Assembly (NCBI RefSeq): GCF_003336675.1
Contig: NZ_QPII01000016.1
Location: forward strand, 52,368-116,367
DNA length: 64,000 bases
Direction: 5' to 3'
Origin: Billgrantia montanilacus
Lineage (GTDB): Bacteria; Pseudomonadota; Gammaproteobacteria; Pseudomonadales; Halomonadaceae
Each line of letters opens with the position of its first letter. Position 1 is the stretch's first letter. Shown one piece after another: positions 17,436 to 26,748 of this stretch. A program made the translations under genes and the position numbers. The notes under the pieces were generated by a model, which saw nothing but the letters and a program-made list of their open reading frames with translations, made no database searches and was not told the DNA's origin.

Positions 17436-18848
17436 CTAGGCTCCTTGCGATGGTGGCTGCCGTTCGCAGTGCTCGAACAGCAAAATAGATTCCAGATGCG
17501 AGGTATGCACGAACATATCGGCTACCGCCGCCCGGGTGAGGCGATAACCGCCATGCACGAGTCGTGCCGCATCCCGAGCCAGGGTGGCAGGATCGCAGGA
17601 CACGTAGACCAGCCGGGCCACCGGGCGTTCCACCAGGGCTCGGCAAACGGCGGATGCACCATCGCGGGGCGGGTCGAGCACGACCGCGTCGGGCTCAGTG
17701 CCCTCCAGCAGTGCGACAACCACCGCCTCGTGGCTCAGGTCCGCCTGGCGAGCATCAACCGGCAGTCCGTTGATCCTGGCGTTGTCAGTCAACCGCTCGA
17801 CCATGGCCGGATTGCCTTCCACTGCCGTGACATGGGCGCCATCGGCCGCCATTGGCAGGCTGAAGTTGCCGATACCGGCGTAGAGGTCGAGTACCCGTTC
17901 GCCATCCAGGGGCGTCAGCCATTCCCGTGTCGTGGCGACCAGTTGGGCATTGACGGCCTCGTTGACCTGAAGGAAGTCACCGGGGTCGAAGCGCAGCTCG
18001 AGCTCTCCGCTGGCGCCAGGCAGTCGATAGGCGAGGTCGGGCGTGTCGCCTAACCACTCGAACAGCGGAGCGTCTCGACCCGTCAGGCGCCCCACGGACA
18101 CTCCCTGGTCACGGGCGAACGCCTGCCAGCGCTGACGGTCGGCATGATTGTCTCGTAGTTGACGCACTACCACCACGGTCACACCGTCGGCGGCCACCAG
18201 TTCCAGATGACCAACCTGGCGCGGGGCCTCCAGCTGGGCCAGCAGCTCACGCAGCGGCACAAGCAGCGCCTCCAGTGTGGGCAACAGCACCAGGCAGTGT
18301 TCCACGTCCACCAGACGACTGGCATGGTGGACGCGAAAACCCAGGTGAACCCGTCCCTCTGAATCCACCTTCACCCCCAGCCGGGCACGTCGCCGATAGC
18401 CGGCCGCGGCGTCTGCCAGCAGGGCCGGTGGCGTCGTCAGGGAAATGCCCTCCCGAGCCAACAGGTCGACCAGCACCGCCTGCTTGTGTTGCCGCTGAGC
18501 CGCCACGGTCAGATGCTGGAGATCACAGCCGCCACACTGAGCATAGTGGGGACAGGGAGGTTCGACACGCTCGGGAGAGGCTTCGATGAGTTCGCGGACA
18601 TGGGCCTCGTCAAACCGCTTGCGGGAGCGGTGCACCGCCGCCTCAAGACGCTCTCCCGGCAGCGCACCATCGATGAACAGGGCCTTGCCGCTGGCAGAGC
18701 GCGCCACGCCACGGCCATCGTGAGCCAGGCGCTGAACGGTTACCGCCGACACGCCGGGTTCGACCACCCGTTCGGGAGACTCGTCGTGCCGCCCCTGCAG
18801 GCCGGAGGCTCCCGAGCGTTGACGCGGTGGCCGACGCTTTCCAAGCAT
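17436..18848 (-). CDS. rlmD: 23S rRNA (uracil-1939-C5)-methyltransferase RlmD
   Basis: 470 residues. An N-terminal TRAM domain (VSAVTVQRLAHDGRGVARS) is followed by a [4Fe-4S] cysteine motif CPHYAQCGGC, and the C-terminal Rossmann methyltransferase with VLDLYAGIGNFSLP for SAM, VVLDPPRDGA and the catalytic cysteine in YVSCDPATLARD. It methylates U1939 of 23S rRNA. ATG 18848 lies seven bases after the cysM stop; GGAGG is upstream at slightly long spacing. The same neighbourhood (barA, rlmD, relA, mazG) exists in E. coli. Confidence 0.96.
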   Translation of the reverse strand: MLGKRRPPRQRSGASGLQGRHDESPERVVEPGVSAVTVQRLAHDGRGVARSASGKALFIDGALPGERLEAAVHRSRKRFDEAHVRELIEASPERVEPPCPHYAQCGGCDLQHLTVAAQRQHKQAVLVDLLAREGISLTTPPALLADAAAGYRRRARLGVKVDSEGRVHLGFRVHHASRLVDVEHCLVLLPTLEALLVPLRELLAQLEAPRQVGHLELVAADGVTVVVVRQLRDNHADRQRWQAFARDQGVSVGRLTGRDAPLFEWLGDTPDLAYRLPGASGELELRFDPGDFLQVNEAVNAQLVATTREWLTPLDGERVLDLYAGIGNFSLPMAADGAHVTAVEGNPAMVERLTDNARINGLPVDARQADLSHEAVVVALLEGTEPDAVVLDPPRDGASAVCRALVERPVARLVYVSCDPATLARDAARLVHGGYRLTRAAVADMFVHTSHLESILLFEHCERQPPSQGA

Positions 18849-18855
18849 TGCCACG

Positions 18856-19752
18856 TCAAGCCTCCGGGGCAAACAGGCCGGTCGAGAGGTAACGATCGCC
18901 GCGGTCACAGACGATGAAGGCGATCACCGCGTTCTCGACCTCCGCGGCGATACGCAGCGCCCCTGCCAGGGCGCCGCCAGAAGAGACACCGGCCAGGATG
19001 CCCTCCTCCCTGGCCAGCCGCCGCATGTGCTCCTCGGCCTCGTGCTGGCCGATATCGAGGACTCGATCCACTCGCGAGGCATCGAAGATGCTCGGCAAGT
19101 ACTCCTTTGGCCAGCGCCGGATACCGGCAATACTGGCACCATCTTCCGGCTGCAGGCCTATGATCTGAATAGCGGGGTTGCGCTCCTTGAGGTAGCGCGA
19201 CACCCCCATGATGGTTCCCGTCGTCCCCATGGAGCTGACAAAATGGGTGATCGTACCGCCGGTCTGTTCCCAGAGTTCAGGGCCGGTGCCGAGATAATGC
19301 GCCAGCGGGTTGTCGGCATTGGCGAACTGGTTGAGCGGCTTGCCCTCGCCCCGGGCAATCATCGCCTCGGCGAGGTCGCGCGCCTCTTCCATGCCGCCCT
19401 CCTTGCTGACGGTAATCAGCTTGGCACCGAAAGCCGCCATGGCCTGCTTGCGCTCGCTGGACGCACTCTCCGGCATGATCAGCACCATCCGGTAGCCCTT
19501 GATGGCCGCCGCCATGGCCAGCGCGATACCGGTGTTGCCCGAAGTGGCCTCGACGAAGGTATCCCCCGGCGTTATCTCACCGCGAGCCTCGGCCTGTTCG
19601 AGCATCGACAACGCCGGGCGGTCCTTCACCGAACCGGCAGGGTTGTTACCTTCCAGCTTGGCCAGCAGCGTGTTGTTGCGGCCCGCCGTGATACGCTTGA
19701 GCCGCACCAGCGGCGTATTGCCGACGACGTCCTCGATGGTAGGAAAATGCAT
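18856..19752 (-). CDS. cysM: O-acetylserine sulfhydrylase B
   Basis: 298 residues (E. coli CysM 303). PLP-dependent fold type II: GNTPLVRLKR at the start, the PLP lysine in NPAGSVKDRPAL, the substrate loop EATSGNTGIALA, and the phosphate-binding GTTGTIMGVSRYL. The RRWP segment (GIRRWPKEYLP) is characteristic of CysM as opposed to CysK. It makes cysteine or S-sulfocysteine from O-acetylserine with sulfide or thiosulfate. ATG 19752 follows AAGGA; longer readings are not supported. First gene of the minus-strand operon and divergent from barA. Confidence 0.95.
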   Translation of the reverse strand: MHFPTIEDVVGNTPLVRLKRITAGRNNTLLAKLEGNNPAGSVKDRPALSMLEQAEARGEITPGDTFVEATSGNTGIALAMAAAIKGYRMVLIMPESASSERKQAMAAFGAKLITVSKEGGMEEARDLAEAMIARGEGKPLNQFANADNPLAHYLGTGPELWEQTGGTITHFVSSMGTTGTIMGVSRYLKERNPAIQIIGLQPEDGASIAGIRRWPKEYLPSIFDASRVDRVLDIGQHEAEEHMRRLAREEGILAGVSSGGALAGALRIAAEVENAVIAFIVCDRGDRYLSTGLFAPEA

Positions 19753-19870
19753 GTAACCGTCCTTATGGAAACGCCTTTTCAGCATTATATCCGTGCCGCC
19801 CCCCACTGGACAGGCATCCTGAACAGCTGTGGCATACTGCACAAAGATTCACCGTGATAAAGGATCACCG

Positions 19871-22594
19871 ATGTCGCTCGGAAATCGCATAACGCTCTGG
19901 TTACTGTGCCTGCCGCTACTGGTTTTGATGGCCGTGGCGACACTCGGCCTGCAGCAGGAGTCCGAATGGCGCAAGTCGGCACTGCGCGACCGGCTGGTTA
20001 CCGCAGCAGAGCTTCAGGCTCCCATGCTTGCCCAGACGCTCATAGCCAGAGAAGAGTCGCAGCTGGACAGCCTGGCCCATCGACTGCTCGATATCGACGA
20101 GGCCCGGGGAGTCGGTGTCTATACCGAAACGGGCACGACGATATTGGAGCTGGGCCGCAGCCGTGCCCAGGTTGCCATGGCACCGCCCCAGGAGACGCAG
20201 CTCGATACCCGGGGCGATCTCTGGCGACTGATGGTCCCCCTCGATCTGCCTGCGAACAATGGCATCATCCAGGGCCTCGCCTGGCTCGAGATCGACATCG
20301 ATTCACGAGCACTGACCCTGGATCATTACCGCCGCCTGGCCAGCGCCGGCCTGGGGCTATTGATTCTCGGCCTGCTGCTGTTCGTGCTGGCATCCTCGCT
20401 GGGACGACGCCTGGACAGTAACTTGAACGGTGCCAGCGAGGCGCTGAAACGCCTGCGCGGCGGTGATCTGCACACTCCGCTCGCCGAGGATGGCCCACCC
20501 GAACTGCGTCGCCTGGCCCAGCAGGTCAATGCGCTGGGCGACGAACTCGAACAGTCCCGGGACAATATGCAGCGCCAGATCGAGCAGACGACCGCCGAGC
20601 TGCAGGAGTCGATGGAAACCATCGAGATCAAGAACATCGAGCTAGACTTGGCCCATCGCCGCGCCCTGGAGGCCAACCGGGTCAAGTCGGAGTTCCTGGC
20701 CAGCATGAGTCACGAGATTCGCACACCGCTCAACGGCATCGTCGGCTTCTGTCGCCTGCTGGGTCGCTCGCGCCTCGAGCCTCGACAGCGTGAATGGCTC
20801 GACCAGGTTCAGGTGGCTTGCGACAACCTGCTGGCCCTGGTCAACGACGTACTCGATTTCTCGCGCATCGAAGCCGGGCGACTCGAACTCGACCGTGCCG
20901 AAGTGGACATGGTGTCGCTCGTGGACGAGGCGCTGGGGCTTCAGGCACCGCTGGCCCATCAGAAAGGTCTCCACCTGCTGGGCCTCGTCTACGACGACGT
21001 CCCCTCACCGCTGCGCGGCGATCCGCTACGTATCCGTCAGGTGCTGATCAACCTGGTACACAACGCCCTGAAGTTTACCGAACAGGGAGAAGTCATCGTG
21101 CGAGTCATGGTCGAGGATCACTCTCACAAGGACCAGATCCTGTTGCGCGTCAGCATCAGCGACACCGGCATCGGGCTGACCCCCAAGGAGCAGCACGACC
21201 TGTTTCAGGCATTTCGTCAGGCCACATCCGGTCATTCCCGCCAGTATGGCGGCTCAGGGCTCGGCCTGGCCATCAGCCGGCAACTGGTCGAACAGATGGG
21301 TGGCCGCATCACTGTAGAAAGCGAACCGACCAAGGGATCGACCTTCGCCTTCAGCCTTCCCCTGGAAGTCATCGGTGGCAGGGATGCGTTGCCGGAGCGA
21401 ATCCTCGACGGAGAGTGCATTGCCCTGTACGAGCCACATGCGCCCACCCGCCACGCGCTAAACCACCTCCTCAGTTGCTGGGGCGCCCAGGTAGTGGAGG
21501 TGCCCCATCCCTCGGTGCAGGCACCGCCACCGGCACTGATGGTGGCCGGACTTCCCACCCAACTCACTGATGCGGTGCTCGAGGAGTGGCAGGCCTGGCT
21601 CGACGCCTGCCCCTGTCCGGTTCTCCTCCTGGTCAACGCCACGCCGCTCGAGCTGCCGAAACTCACCCTTTCCTCCGGGGGCGAACTCCTGTGCAAGCCG
21701 ATCTCGCGCCAGGCTTTGGCCGAGGGGCTGCGACGCTGCGGCTCGCTGCGCGGCGAGGTCGTGGTACCGCCCAGCCTTAACCGGCTACTGGTGGTGGACG
21801 ACAACGCCAGCAACCGACGCCTGCTGAAGGACATCCTGCAGCGGCCGGGCCTGTGGATCGAAGAGGCGGGAAGCGGCGAAGAGGCGCTGGCTATCGCCGA
21901 GAACGAGCCATTCGACCTGGTATTGATGGATATCCGAATGCCAGGGATGGACGGCGTCGAGACGACCCGGGCGCTGCGAAAGCTGGGCGGAAGCTGGTCG
22001 CACTGCCCGGTGATCGCCGTGACAGCCCACGCCCTGGAGGATGACCGCCAGCAGTTGCTGGACAGCGGTCTTCAGGAAGTCTTGATCAAGCCGGTGGATA
22101 GCAATGCACTGGAGGCCATTCTCCAGCGGCATCTACGCGTCACACCACAGGTCAGGCACATAGAGCCGGAGTCGCCGGAGCGACAGCAGCAGAGCGAAGC
22201 GCTGGCCGTCGTCGACCTGACGCTGGGCACCCGCCTGGCCAATGGCAGTGAATCCCTTGCCCTCGAGCTGCTCGATGAGCTCGCCTCATCGCTTCCTTCC
22301 AGCACCAGGGAGCTGCAGGCGGCCCTGTCCACCGATGACACGGAGGCCCTGCTAGATACCGTTCACGCCCTGAACGGTGCCTGTCGCTACTGCGGGGCAC
22401 CGGAACTGGCGCTGGTGGCAGAGACCCTGGAGACCCGACTGCGTTCCAAGGGCATGACCGATGTCGAGCCGTTGATCGATGATCTGTTTCGCGCAATGGA
22501 CCGGTTACGGGCCTGGCACGTCCAGCAACAGAATCACTCCTCCGGCACGACCATCGCCGATGCGAGCTCGGTCTCGTCGCTCAGGGACAAGTGA
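19871..22594 (+). CDS. barA: Hybrid sensor histidine kinase BarA/GacS
   Basis: 907 residues in the BarA order: TM helix about 8-27, a periplasmic sensor segment, TM helix about 158-180, HAMP, HisKA with the phosphorylated His 281 in SHEIRTPLNGIVGF, HATPase (NALKFTEQGEV, DTGIGL, GGSGLGLAIS), a degenerate then an intact receiver domain with Asp 687 in VLMDIRMPGMDG, and a C-terminal Hpt domain with His 832 (TVHALNGACRYCGA). It would phosphorylate a GacA/UvrY regulator controlling CsrA-sponge RNAs. ATG 19871 follows AAGGA. Its last 20 codons overlap, on the opposite strand, the acpS remnant. Confidence 0.95.
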   Translation: MSLGNRITLWLLCLPLLVLMAVATLGLQQESEWRKSALRDRLVTAAELQAPMLAQTLIAREESQLDSLAHRLLDIDEARGVGVYTETGTTILELGRSRAQVAMAPPQETQLDTRGDLWRLMVPLDLPANNGIIQGLAWLEIDIDSRALTLDHYRRLASAGLGLLILGLLLFVLASSLGRRLDSNLNGASEALKRLRGGDLHTPLAEDGPPELRRLAQQVNALGDELEQSRDNMQRQIEQTTAELQESMETIEIKNIELDLAHRRALEANRVKSEFLASMSHEIRTPLNGIVGFCRLLGRSRLEPRQREWLDQVQVACDNLLALVNDVLDFSRIEAGRLELDRAEVDMVSLVDEALGLQAPLAHQKGLHLLGLVYDDVPSPLRGDPLRIRQVLINLVHNALKFTEQGEVIVRVMVEDHSHKDQILLRVSISDTGIGLTPKEQHDLFQAFRQATSGHSRQYGGSGLGLAISRQLVEQMGGRITVESEPTKGSTFAFSLPLEVIGGRDALPERILDGECIALYEPHAPTRHALNHLLSCWGAQVVEVPHPSVQAPPPALMVAGLPTQLTDAVLEEWQAWLDACPCPVLLLVNATPLELPKLTLSSGGELLCKPISRQALAEGLRRCGSLRGEVVVPPSLNRLLVVDDNASNRRLLKDILQRPGLWIEEAGSGEEALAIAENEPFDLVLMDIRMPGMDGVETTRALRKLGGSWSHCPVIAVTAHALEDDRQQLLDSGLQEVLIKPVDSNALEAILQRHLRVTPQVRHIEPESPERQQQSEALAVVDLTLGTRLANGSESLALELLDELASSLPSSTRELQAALSTDDTEALLDTVHALNGACRYCGAPELALVAETLETRLRSKGMTDVEPLIDDLFRAMDRLRAWHVQQQNHSSGTTIADASSVSSLRDK

Positions 22595-22680
22595 ATGGAG
22601 TTCGCGCCAGCGAGGGCTCGGCGCAGGGCCGTGTCGAAGCGCGCGACCCGCGAAATGCCCGCTCCGATTCCGTGGATCAT
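22534..22680 (-). pseudogene. acpS: Internally deleted acpS (holo-ACP synthase) remnant
   Basis: A 48-codon frame starting ATG within the pdxJ stop (ATGA), exactly where acpS lies in the pdxJ-acpS pair of other gammaproteobacteria. Its first 15 residues ([15 protein letters not shown]) match the AcpS start MI.GIGTDI..VARF; its last 22 (NSIHLSLSDETELASAMVVP) match the AcpS C-terminus (NxHVTLADERHYACATVI). About 80 central residues with the metal-binding glutamate and CoA-binding region are missing, and the usual Asp 8 is gone (GAG for GTD). This looks like an in-frame deletion with decay. Family comparison is from memory. Confidence 0.75.
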
Positions 22681-23480
22681 CCGGTTTCGCTGTCGTCCAG
22701 ATCATCGTGGTGGTGATCGTGCTCTTCCAGCGAGGCGACGAACCCCGCCTCCTGGCCGGCAATGACCAGTCGCTTCATGTCGGCCACGGCTTCCTTGAGG
22801 CCCACGAAGAGGGCTCGCGCAATAATGGCATGGCCGATATTGAGCTCATGCAGGCCGGGAATCGCGGCGATGGCCTCGACATTATGATAGTTCAGCCCGT
22901 GACCGGCATTGACCACCAGCCCAAGCTCAAGCGCCATTTCCACCGCCGCCGCCAGCCGGACATGCTCACGATGAGCCGCGTCACCAGCCAGCTCCGCATA
23001 GGCCCCCGTATGGAGTTCGATGACCGGCGCCCCCGCCTTCACCGCGGCCACGATCTGGCTGGGCTCAGGGTCGATGAACAGCGAGACCTCGCAACCGGCG
23101 GCAGCCAACCGCTGACAGGCCTCGGCGATGGCCTGGAAGCCACCGACCACGTCAAGCCCGCCCTCGGTGGTCAGCTCTTCACGCTTCTCCGGCACCAGGC
23201 AGACATGGGCGGGCCGGATCTCCTCGGCCAGGGCAAGCATCTCCTCGGTGACCGCCATCTCGAGATTCATGCGCGTATTGAGCACCTCGGCAAGCAGGCG
23301 CACATCACGCGGCTGAATATGGCGCCGATCCTCGCGCAGGTGCACGGTGATACCGTCGGCGCCCGCCTCCTCGGCCAGCAGTGCCGCCTGAACCGGGTCA
23401 GGATAGCGGGTACCTCGAGCCTGACGCAGGGTCGCGATATGGTCGATATTGACGCCAAGCAGGATACGCGGGGGATGCAT
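22677..23480 (-). CDS. pdxJ: Pyridoxine 5'-phosphate synthase
   Basis: 267 residues of TIM-barrel fold: [18 protein letters not shown] at the start, [35 protein letters not shown], and GHGLNYHNV. It condenses 1-deoxyxylulose 5-phosphate with 3-amino-2-oxopropyl phosphate in vitamin B6 synthesis. E. coli PdxJ is 243 residues; the extra length is a C-terminal acidic, histidine-rich tail ([16 protein letters not shown]), an odd addition that could bind metal. It lies 29 bases after recO, and its stop overlaps the start of the acpS remnant. Confidence 0.96.
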   Translation of the reverse strand: MHPPRILLGVNIDHIATLRQARGTRYPDPVQAALLAEEAGADGITVHLREDRRHIQPRDVRLLAEVLNTRMNLEMAVTEEMLALAEEIRPAHVCLVPEKREELTTEGGLDVVGGFQAIAEACQRLAAAGCEVSLFIDPEPSQIVAAVKAGAPVIELHTGAYAELAGDAAHREHVRLAAAVEMALELGLVVNAGHGLNYHNVEAIAAIPGLHELNIGHAIIARALFVGLKEAVADMKRLVIAGQEAGFVASLEEHDHHHDDLDDSETG

Positions 23481-23509
23481 GGACTCTCTCCAAAACCGAT
23501 AAGACGGGG

Positions 23510-24211
23510 TCAGTGTGGGACGACACGGCGCCGCTGGGCAAGCTGGCGCATCAACTCGCGGGAACGCAGTGGTCGAGCCCCCAGCAGAGGCGCCAACGCG
23601 GCCCGGGTAATGGCCTTGGCAGGACCCCCAAGGCCGGGGTCGGCCCAGTCGCCGCCGGCGAGCAGCCGAAGCGTGCGGCCGTCGATACCGGGCTCGCCGG
23701 GGACGAAGGCCCGGGATGCGTTATCGAAACGATAGTGACAGTGGGGATCGAGCTCACGTCCATCGGGCTCGGTGAAACGCGGCGCCGCATCGAGCGACTC
23801 GAGCAACGCAACCTCCAGCCGACGCAGCGAGCCGGCTCGCCCATCCGGGCGCGGCAAGGCCTCGAGCAGTGCGCCGTAGAACGCAAATACCTCGGCTACC
23901 GGAAGCTCCACCGGCAGGGTCCGGGTCAGCAGTTCGTTGGCATAGAGCCCGCAGAGCAACCCCTCCCCCACGAGCAGTGCCGCCGAGCCGCGGCTTTCCA
24001 TCAGGCGCAGTCGCTTGAGCTCTCCGTCCCCCACCCAGGTCACGTGCAGCGGGGCGAATGGCTGCATGCGCCCGCGGGAGCGCGAGCCCGGCCGCTGCAC
24101 GCCCTGGGCCACCGCTCGCACGCGGCCGTGGTCGAGAGTCAGCAACTCGACCAGAGCGCTGGTTTCACGATAGGGGCGCTTATGCAGGAGGAAAGCCGGT
24201 TGCGGCTGCAT
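23510..24211 (-). CDS. recO: DNA repair protein RecO
   Basis: 233 residues. The N-terminal OB fold is seen in [20 protein letters not shown] and [16 protein letters not shown]; the middle holds [15 protein letters not shown] and [13 protein letters not shown]. RecO loads RecA on SSB-coated single-stranded DNA with RecR. I use the ATG at 24211, matching the family start; an in-frame TTG at 24256 would add 15 residues (MPWLNEAQASCRVTV) and begin 11 bases after the era stop, so the start is not settled. Part of lepA-lepB-rnc-era-recO-pdxJ. Confidence 0.93.
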   Translation of the reverse strand: MQPQPAFLLHKRPYRETSALVELLTLDHGRVRAVAQGVQRPGSRSRGRMQPFAPLHVTWVGDGELKRLRLMESRGSAALLVGEGLLCGLYANELLTRTLPVELPVAEVFAFYGALLEALPRPDGRAGSLRRLEVALLESLDAAPRFTEPDGRELDPHCHYRFDNASRAFVPGEPGIDGRTLRLLAGGDWADPGLGGPAKAITRAALAPLLGARPLRSRELMRQLAQRRRVVPH

Positions 24212-24266
24212 GACGGTCACCCGACAAGACGCCTGGGCCTCGTTGAGCCAAGGCAATGAATCGCCA

Positions 24267-25166
24267 TCAGTCGAGGTTGTAGCCGAGGCTCTTCAAGGCC
24301 CGTTCATCATCGGACCAGCCCCGCTTCACCTTGACCCAGAGATTGAGCATCACCTTGGCATCCAGGGCACGCTCCATGTCCAGGCGAGCCTCGCGACCGA
24401 TGCTCTTGATGCGCTCACCGTTCTCGCCGATCAGGATCTTCTTCTGACCCGAACGTTCCACCATGATCAGGGCACTGATATGCACCACACGCCCTTCATC
24501 GCGAAACTCCTCGATCTCAACCGTCACCTGGTAGGGCAGCTCGTCGCCCAACTGGCGCATGATCTTTTCCCGCACCAGTTCCGCGGCCAGGAAGCGCTGG
24601 CTCTTGTTGGTAACCTGGTCTTCGGGAAAGTGATGGACGCCTTCAGACAGGTACTTGGCCACCTCGACCTCCAACTCCGGCACATTAGTACCGTGCTTGG
24701 CGGATATGGGGATGATGGCGGCGAATTCGCGCCGCGCTCCCACCTCGCCAAGCCATGGCAGCAACGTGCTCTTGTCCTCGAGCCGGTCGACCTTGTTGAC
24801 GGCCAGGATGACCGGCGCCTGAACGTGCTCGAGGCGCTGGAGCACCACCTGGTCCTCGTCGCTCCATCGAGTGCGGTCGATGATGAACACCACGCAGTCG
24901 ACGTCACGCAGGGCCTGGGTAGCGGCCTGATTCATGAAGCGGTTGATCGCCTTGTTGCGATCCTTCGCCATGATGTGGATGCCGGGCGTATCGACGTAGA
25001 TGAATTGCGCCTCACCCTCGGTCTTGATACCCATGACCTGGTGACGCGTGGTCTGTGGACGACGCGAGGTGATCGAGATCTTCTGGCCGAGAATCCGATT
25101 CATCAGGGTGGACTTGCCCACATTGGGGCGCCCAACGATGGCGACAAAACCGCATGTCTGGGTCAT
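24267..25166 (-). CDS. era: GTPase Era
   Basis: 299 residues, as in E. coli (301). G1 [12 protein letters not shown]2 region with [13 protein letters not shown]3 DTPGIH, G4 NKVD, then the C-terminal KH domain ([21 protein letters not shown], the GxxG RNA-binding loop). It binds the 3' end of 16S rRNA and checks 30S assembly. It overlaps rnc by four bases (ATGA), a conserved coupling with RNase III, and is followed by recO. Confidence 0.98.
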   Translation of the reverse strand: MTQTCGFVAIVGRPNVGKSTLMNRILGQKISITSRRPQTTRHQVMGIKTEGEAQFIYVDTPGIHIMAKDRNKAINRFMNQAATQALRDVDCVVFIIDRTRWSDEDQVVLQRLEHVQAPVILAVNKVDRLEDKSTLLPWLGEVGARREFAAIIPISAKHGTNVPELEVEVAKYLSEGVHHFPEDQVTNKSQRFLAAELVREKIMRQLGDELPYQVTVEIEEFRDEGRVVHISALIMVERSGQKKILIGENGERIKSIGREARLDMERALDAKVMLNLWVKVKRGWSDDERALKSLGYNLD

Positions 25167-25855
25167 TTGCTGCGCCCTCCTCGGGTCTCGAGCTGCGACA
25201 GGGCCATCTCCGCCGCCTGCTGTTCGGCATGTCGACGACTGGCTCCGATTCCCACGGTGTGTTCCTCAAGCAGTTCGATGTGGCACTCCACGGTAAAGGT
25301 CTGGTCATGTGCCTCGCCTTCCACCGACACCACCTCATAGCGAGGCAGGGGAACCTGGCGGGACTGAAGAAACTCCTGGAGGCGTGTCTTGGGGTCTTTC
25401 TGGGTATCCTGCAAGTCGATGGCTTCCAGGCGTTCGGCGTACCAGGCCAACACCCGGGACCGCGCCACATCCATCCCGGCGTCCAGGTAGATGGCGCCGA
25501 GCACCGCCTCGACGGCATCGGCGAGAATGGAATCACGGCGATGACCGCCGCTCTTCATTTCACCGGAGCCGAGTCGCAGGCATTCACCGAAGGACATCTC
25601 CCGGGCCAGTTCGGCCAAGGTCTGGCCACGCACCAGGCGGGCGCGCAGCCGTGACAGCTGGCCCTCCCGCGCCTGAGGGAAGCGCTCGTAGAGCGCTTCG
25701 GCGATCACGAAGTTGACGATGGAGTCACCGAGAAATTCGAGGCGTTCGTTGTTCTGACCTCCAAAGCTGCGATGGGTCATGGCCAGTTCCAGCAGGGCGT
25801 CATCCCCGAAGGTGTGGCCGATGCGTCGGCTGAAGGCGTTGAGGGAGTTGCTCAC
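25163..25855 (-). CDS. rnc: Ribonuclease III
   Basis: 230 residues. The endonuclease signature [17 protein letters not shown] with the catalytic acidic residues is at 38-54, [15 protein letters not shown] supplies the second acidic pair, and the C-terminal double-stranded RNA-binding domain ([11 protein letters not shown] ... [15 protein letters not shown]) is complete. It processes rRNA precursors and structured mRNAs. Between lepB and rnc some pseudomonads carry a DUF4845 gene; here there are only 75 bases and none fits. Confidence 0.97.
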   Translation of the reverse strand: MSNSLNAFSRRIGHTFGDDALLELAMTHRSFGGQNNERLEFLGDSIVNFVIAEALYERFPQAREGQLSRLRARLVRGQTLAELAREMSFGECLRLGSGEMKSGGHRRDSILADAVEAVLGAIYLDAGMDVARSRVLAWYAERLEAIDLQDTQKDPKTRLQEFLQSRQVPLPRYEVVSVEGEAHDQTFTVECHIELLEEHTVGIGASRRHAEQQAAEMALSQLETRGGRSK

Positions 25856-25930
25856 GAAGCTCCTGCTATCTACAAAAGAACGGGCTGCCTAGCGGCATGA
25901 AAAGGTTCACCGTCAAGAGACGTCGAGACG

Positions 25931-26734
25931 TCAATGAATACGTCGAACATTGGAAAAACTGGGCAATCCACCATCCCACTGCATCCAGACTGCAAAGGCA
26001 CGCCCAACGATATTCTCTTCGGGAACGAAGCCCCAGTAGCGGCTATCGTTGGAGTGGTCACGATTGTCGCCCATGGTGAAGTAGTGACCGTCCGGCACCA
26101 CCAGCTCACGCACTCGCGGCCCCGTATCACGAGGATTATTGTAGATTCGGTGACTGATTTCGCCCAACTGTTCTTCCAGCAGCCACTCTTGCGGTGCTTC
26201 GGACGGACCCTCTTCCAGCAGACGCTTGGGCACCGGCTCACCGTTGATATAGAGCTGCTTGTCCTCATACCGCAAGGTATCACCGGGCAGGCCCACCACA
26301 CGCTTGATGAAGTTCACCGAGGGCTCGTTGGGGAAGCGAAAGACCATGACGTCACCGCGTTTGGGATCGTCCATCTCGACGAAGCGAGTGTGGGTCACCG
26401 GCAGGCGCAGACCGTAGGCGTACTTGTTCACCAGGATGAAGTCACCGATTTCCAGGGTGGGACGCATGGAGCCGGAAGGGATCTGGAAAGGCTCGACCAG
26501 GAAGCTGCGCAGCAACAGCACCACCAGCAGGACAGGAAAGAAGGAGCGCGCGTAATCGACAGGCCAGGGCTCCTTGAGTGCCTTGGCACGCGTCTCCTGG
26601 TCAAGCCCTTCGGTCGTTGCGGCTTCGGCGGTGGCCAGCTGCCGGCGGCGCGCCGGACGCAGCAATATCAGGTCGAGCAGCCATACCAGACCGGTGACCG
26701 CCACCGCAATCACCAGCAGAAGTGAAAAATCCAT
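25931..26734 (-). CDS. lepB: Signal peptidase I
   Basis: 267 residues. An N-terminal membrane helix (about 3-22) and a second one (about 65-82, ARSFFPVLLVVLLLRSFLV) precede the catalytic serine in PSGSMRPTLEIGD; the catalytic lysine lies in VNFIKRVVGLPGD, and MGDNRDHSNDSRYWG is the box E signature. It removes signal peptides on the periplasmic face. Located 14 bases after lepA in a conserved lepA-lepB pair and followed by rnc. Confidence 0.97.
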   Translation of the reverse strand: MDFSLLLVIAVAVTGLVWLLDLILLRPARRRQLATAEAATTEGLDQETRAKALKEPWPVDYARSFFPVLLVVLLLRSFLVEPFQIPSGSMRPTLEIGDFILVNKYAYGLRLPVTHTRFVEMDDPKRGDVMVFRFPNEPSVNFIKRVVGLPGDTLRYEDKQLYINGEPVPKRLLEEGPSEAPQEWLLEEQLGEISHRIYNNPRDTGPRVRELVVPDGHYFTMGDNRDHSNDSRYWGFVPEENIVGRAFAVWMQWDGGLPSFSNVRRIH

Positions 26735-26748
26735 AGTATCGTCGGTCC

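Noticed and set aside
15161..17488. A very long open frame on the plus strand opposite relA
   Set aside because: It is a by-product of GC-rich codon use in relA; it has no ribosome site or recognisable protein features, while relA on the other strand is certain.
22505..22762. An 85-codon minus-strand frame crossing the pdxJ-acpS junction
   Set aside because: It reads pdxJ and the acpS remnant out of frame, without any family resemblance; the 48-codon frame starting at the pdxJ stop explains the region better.
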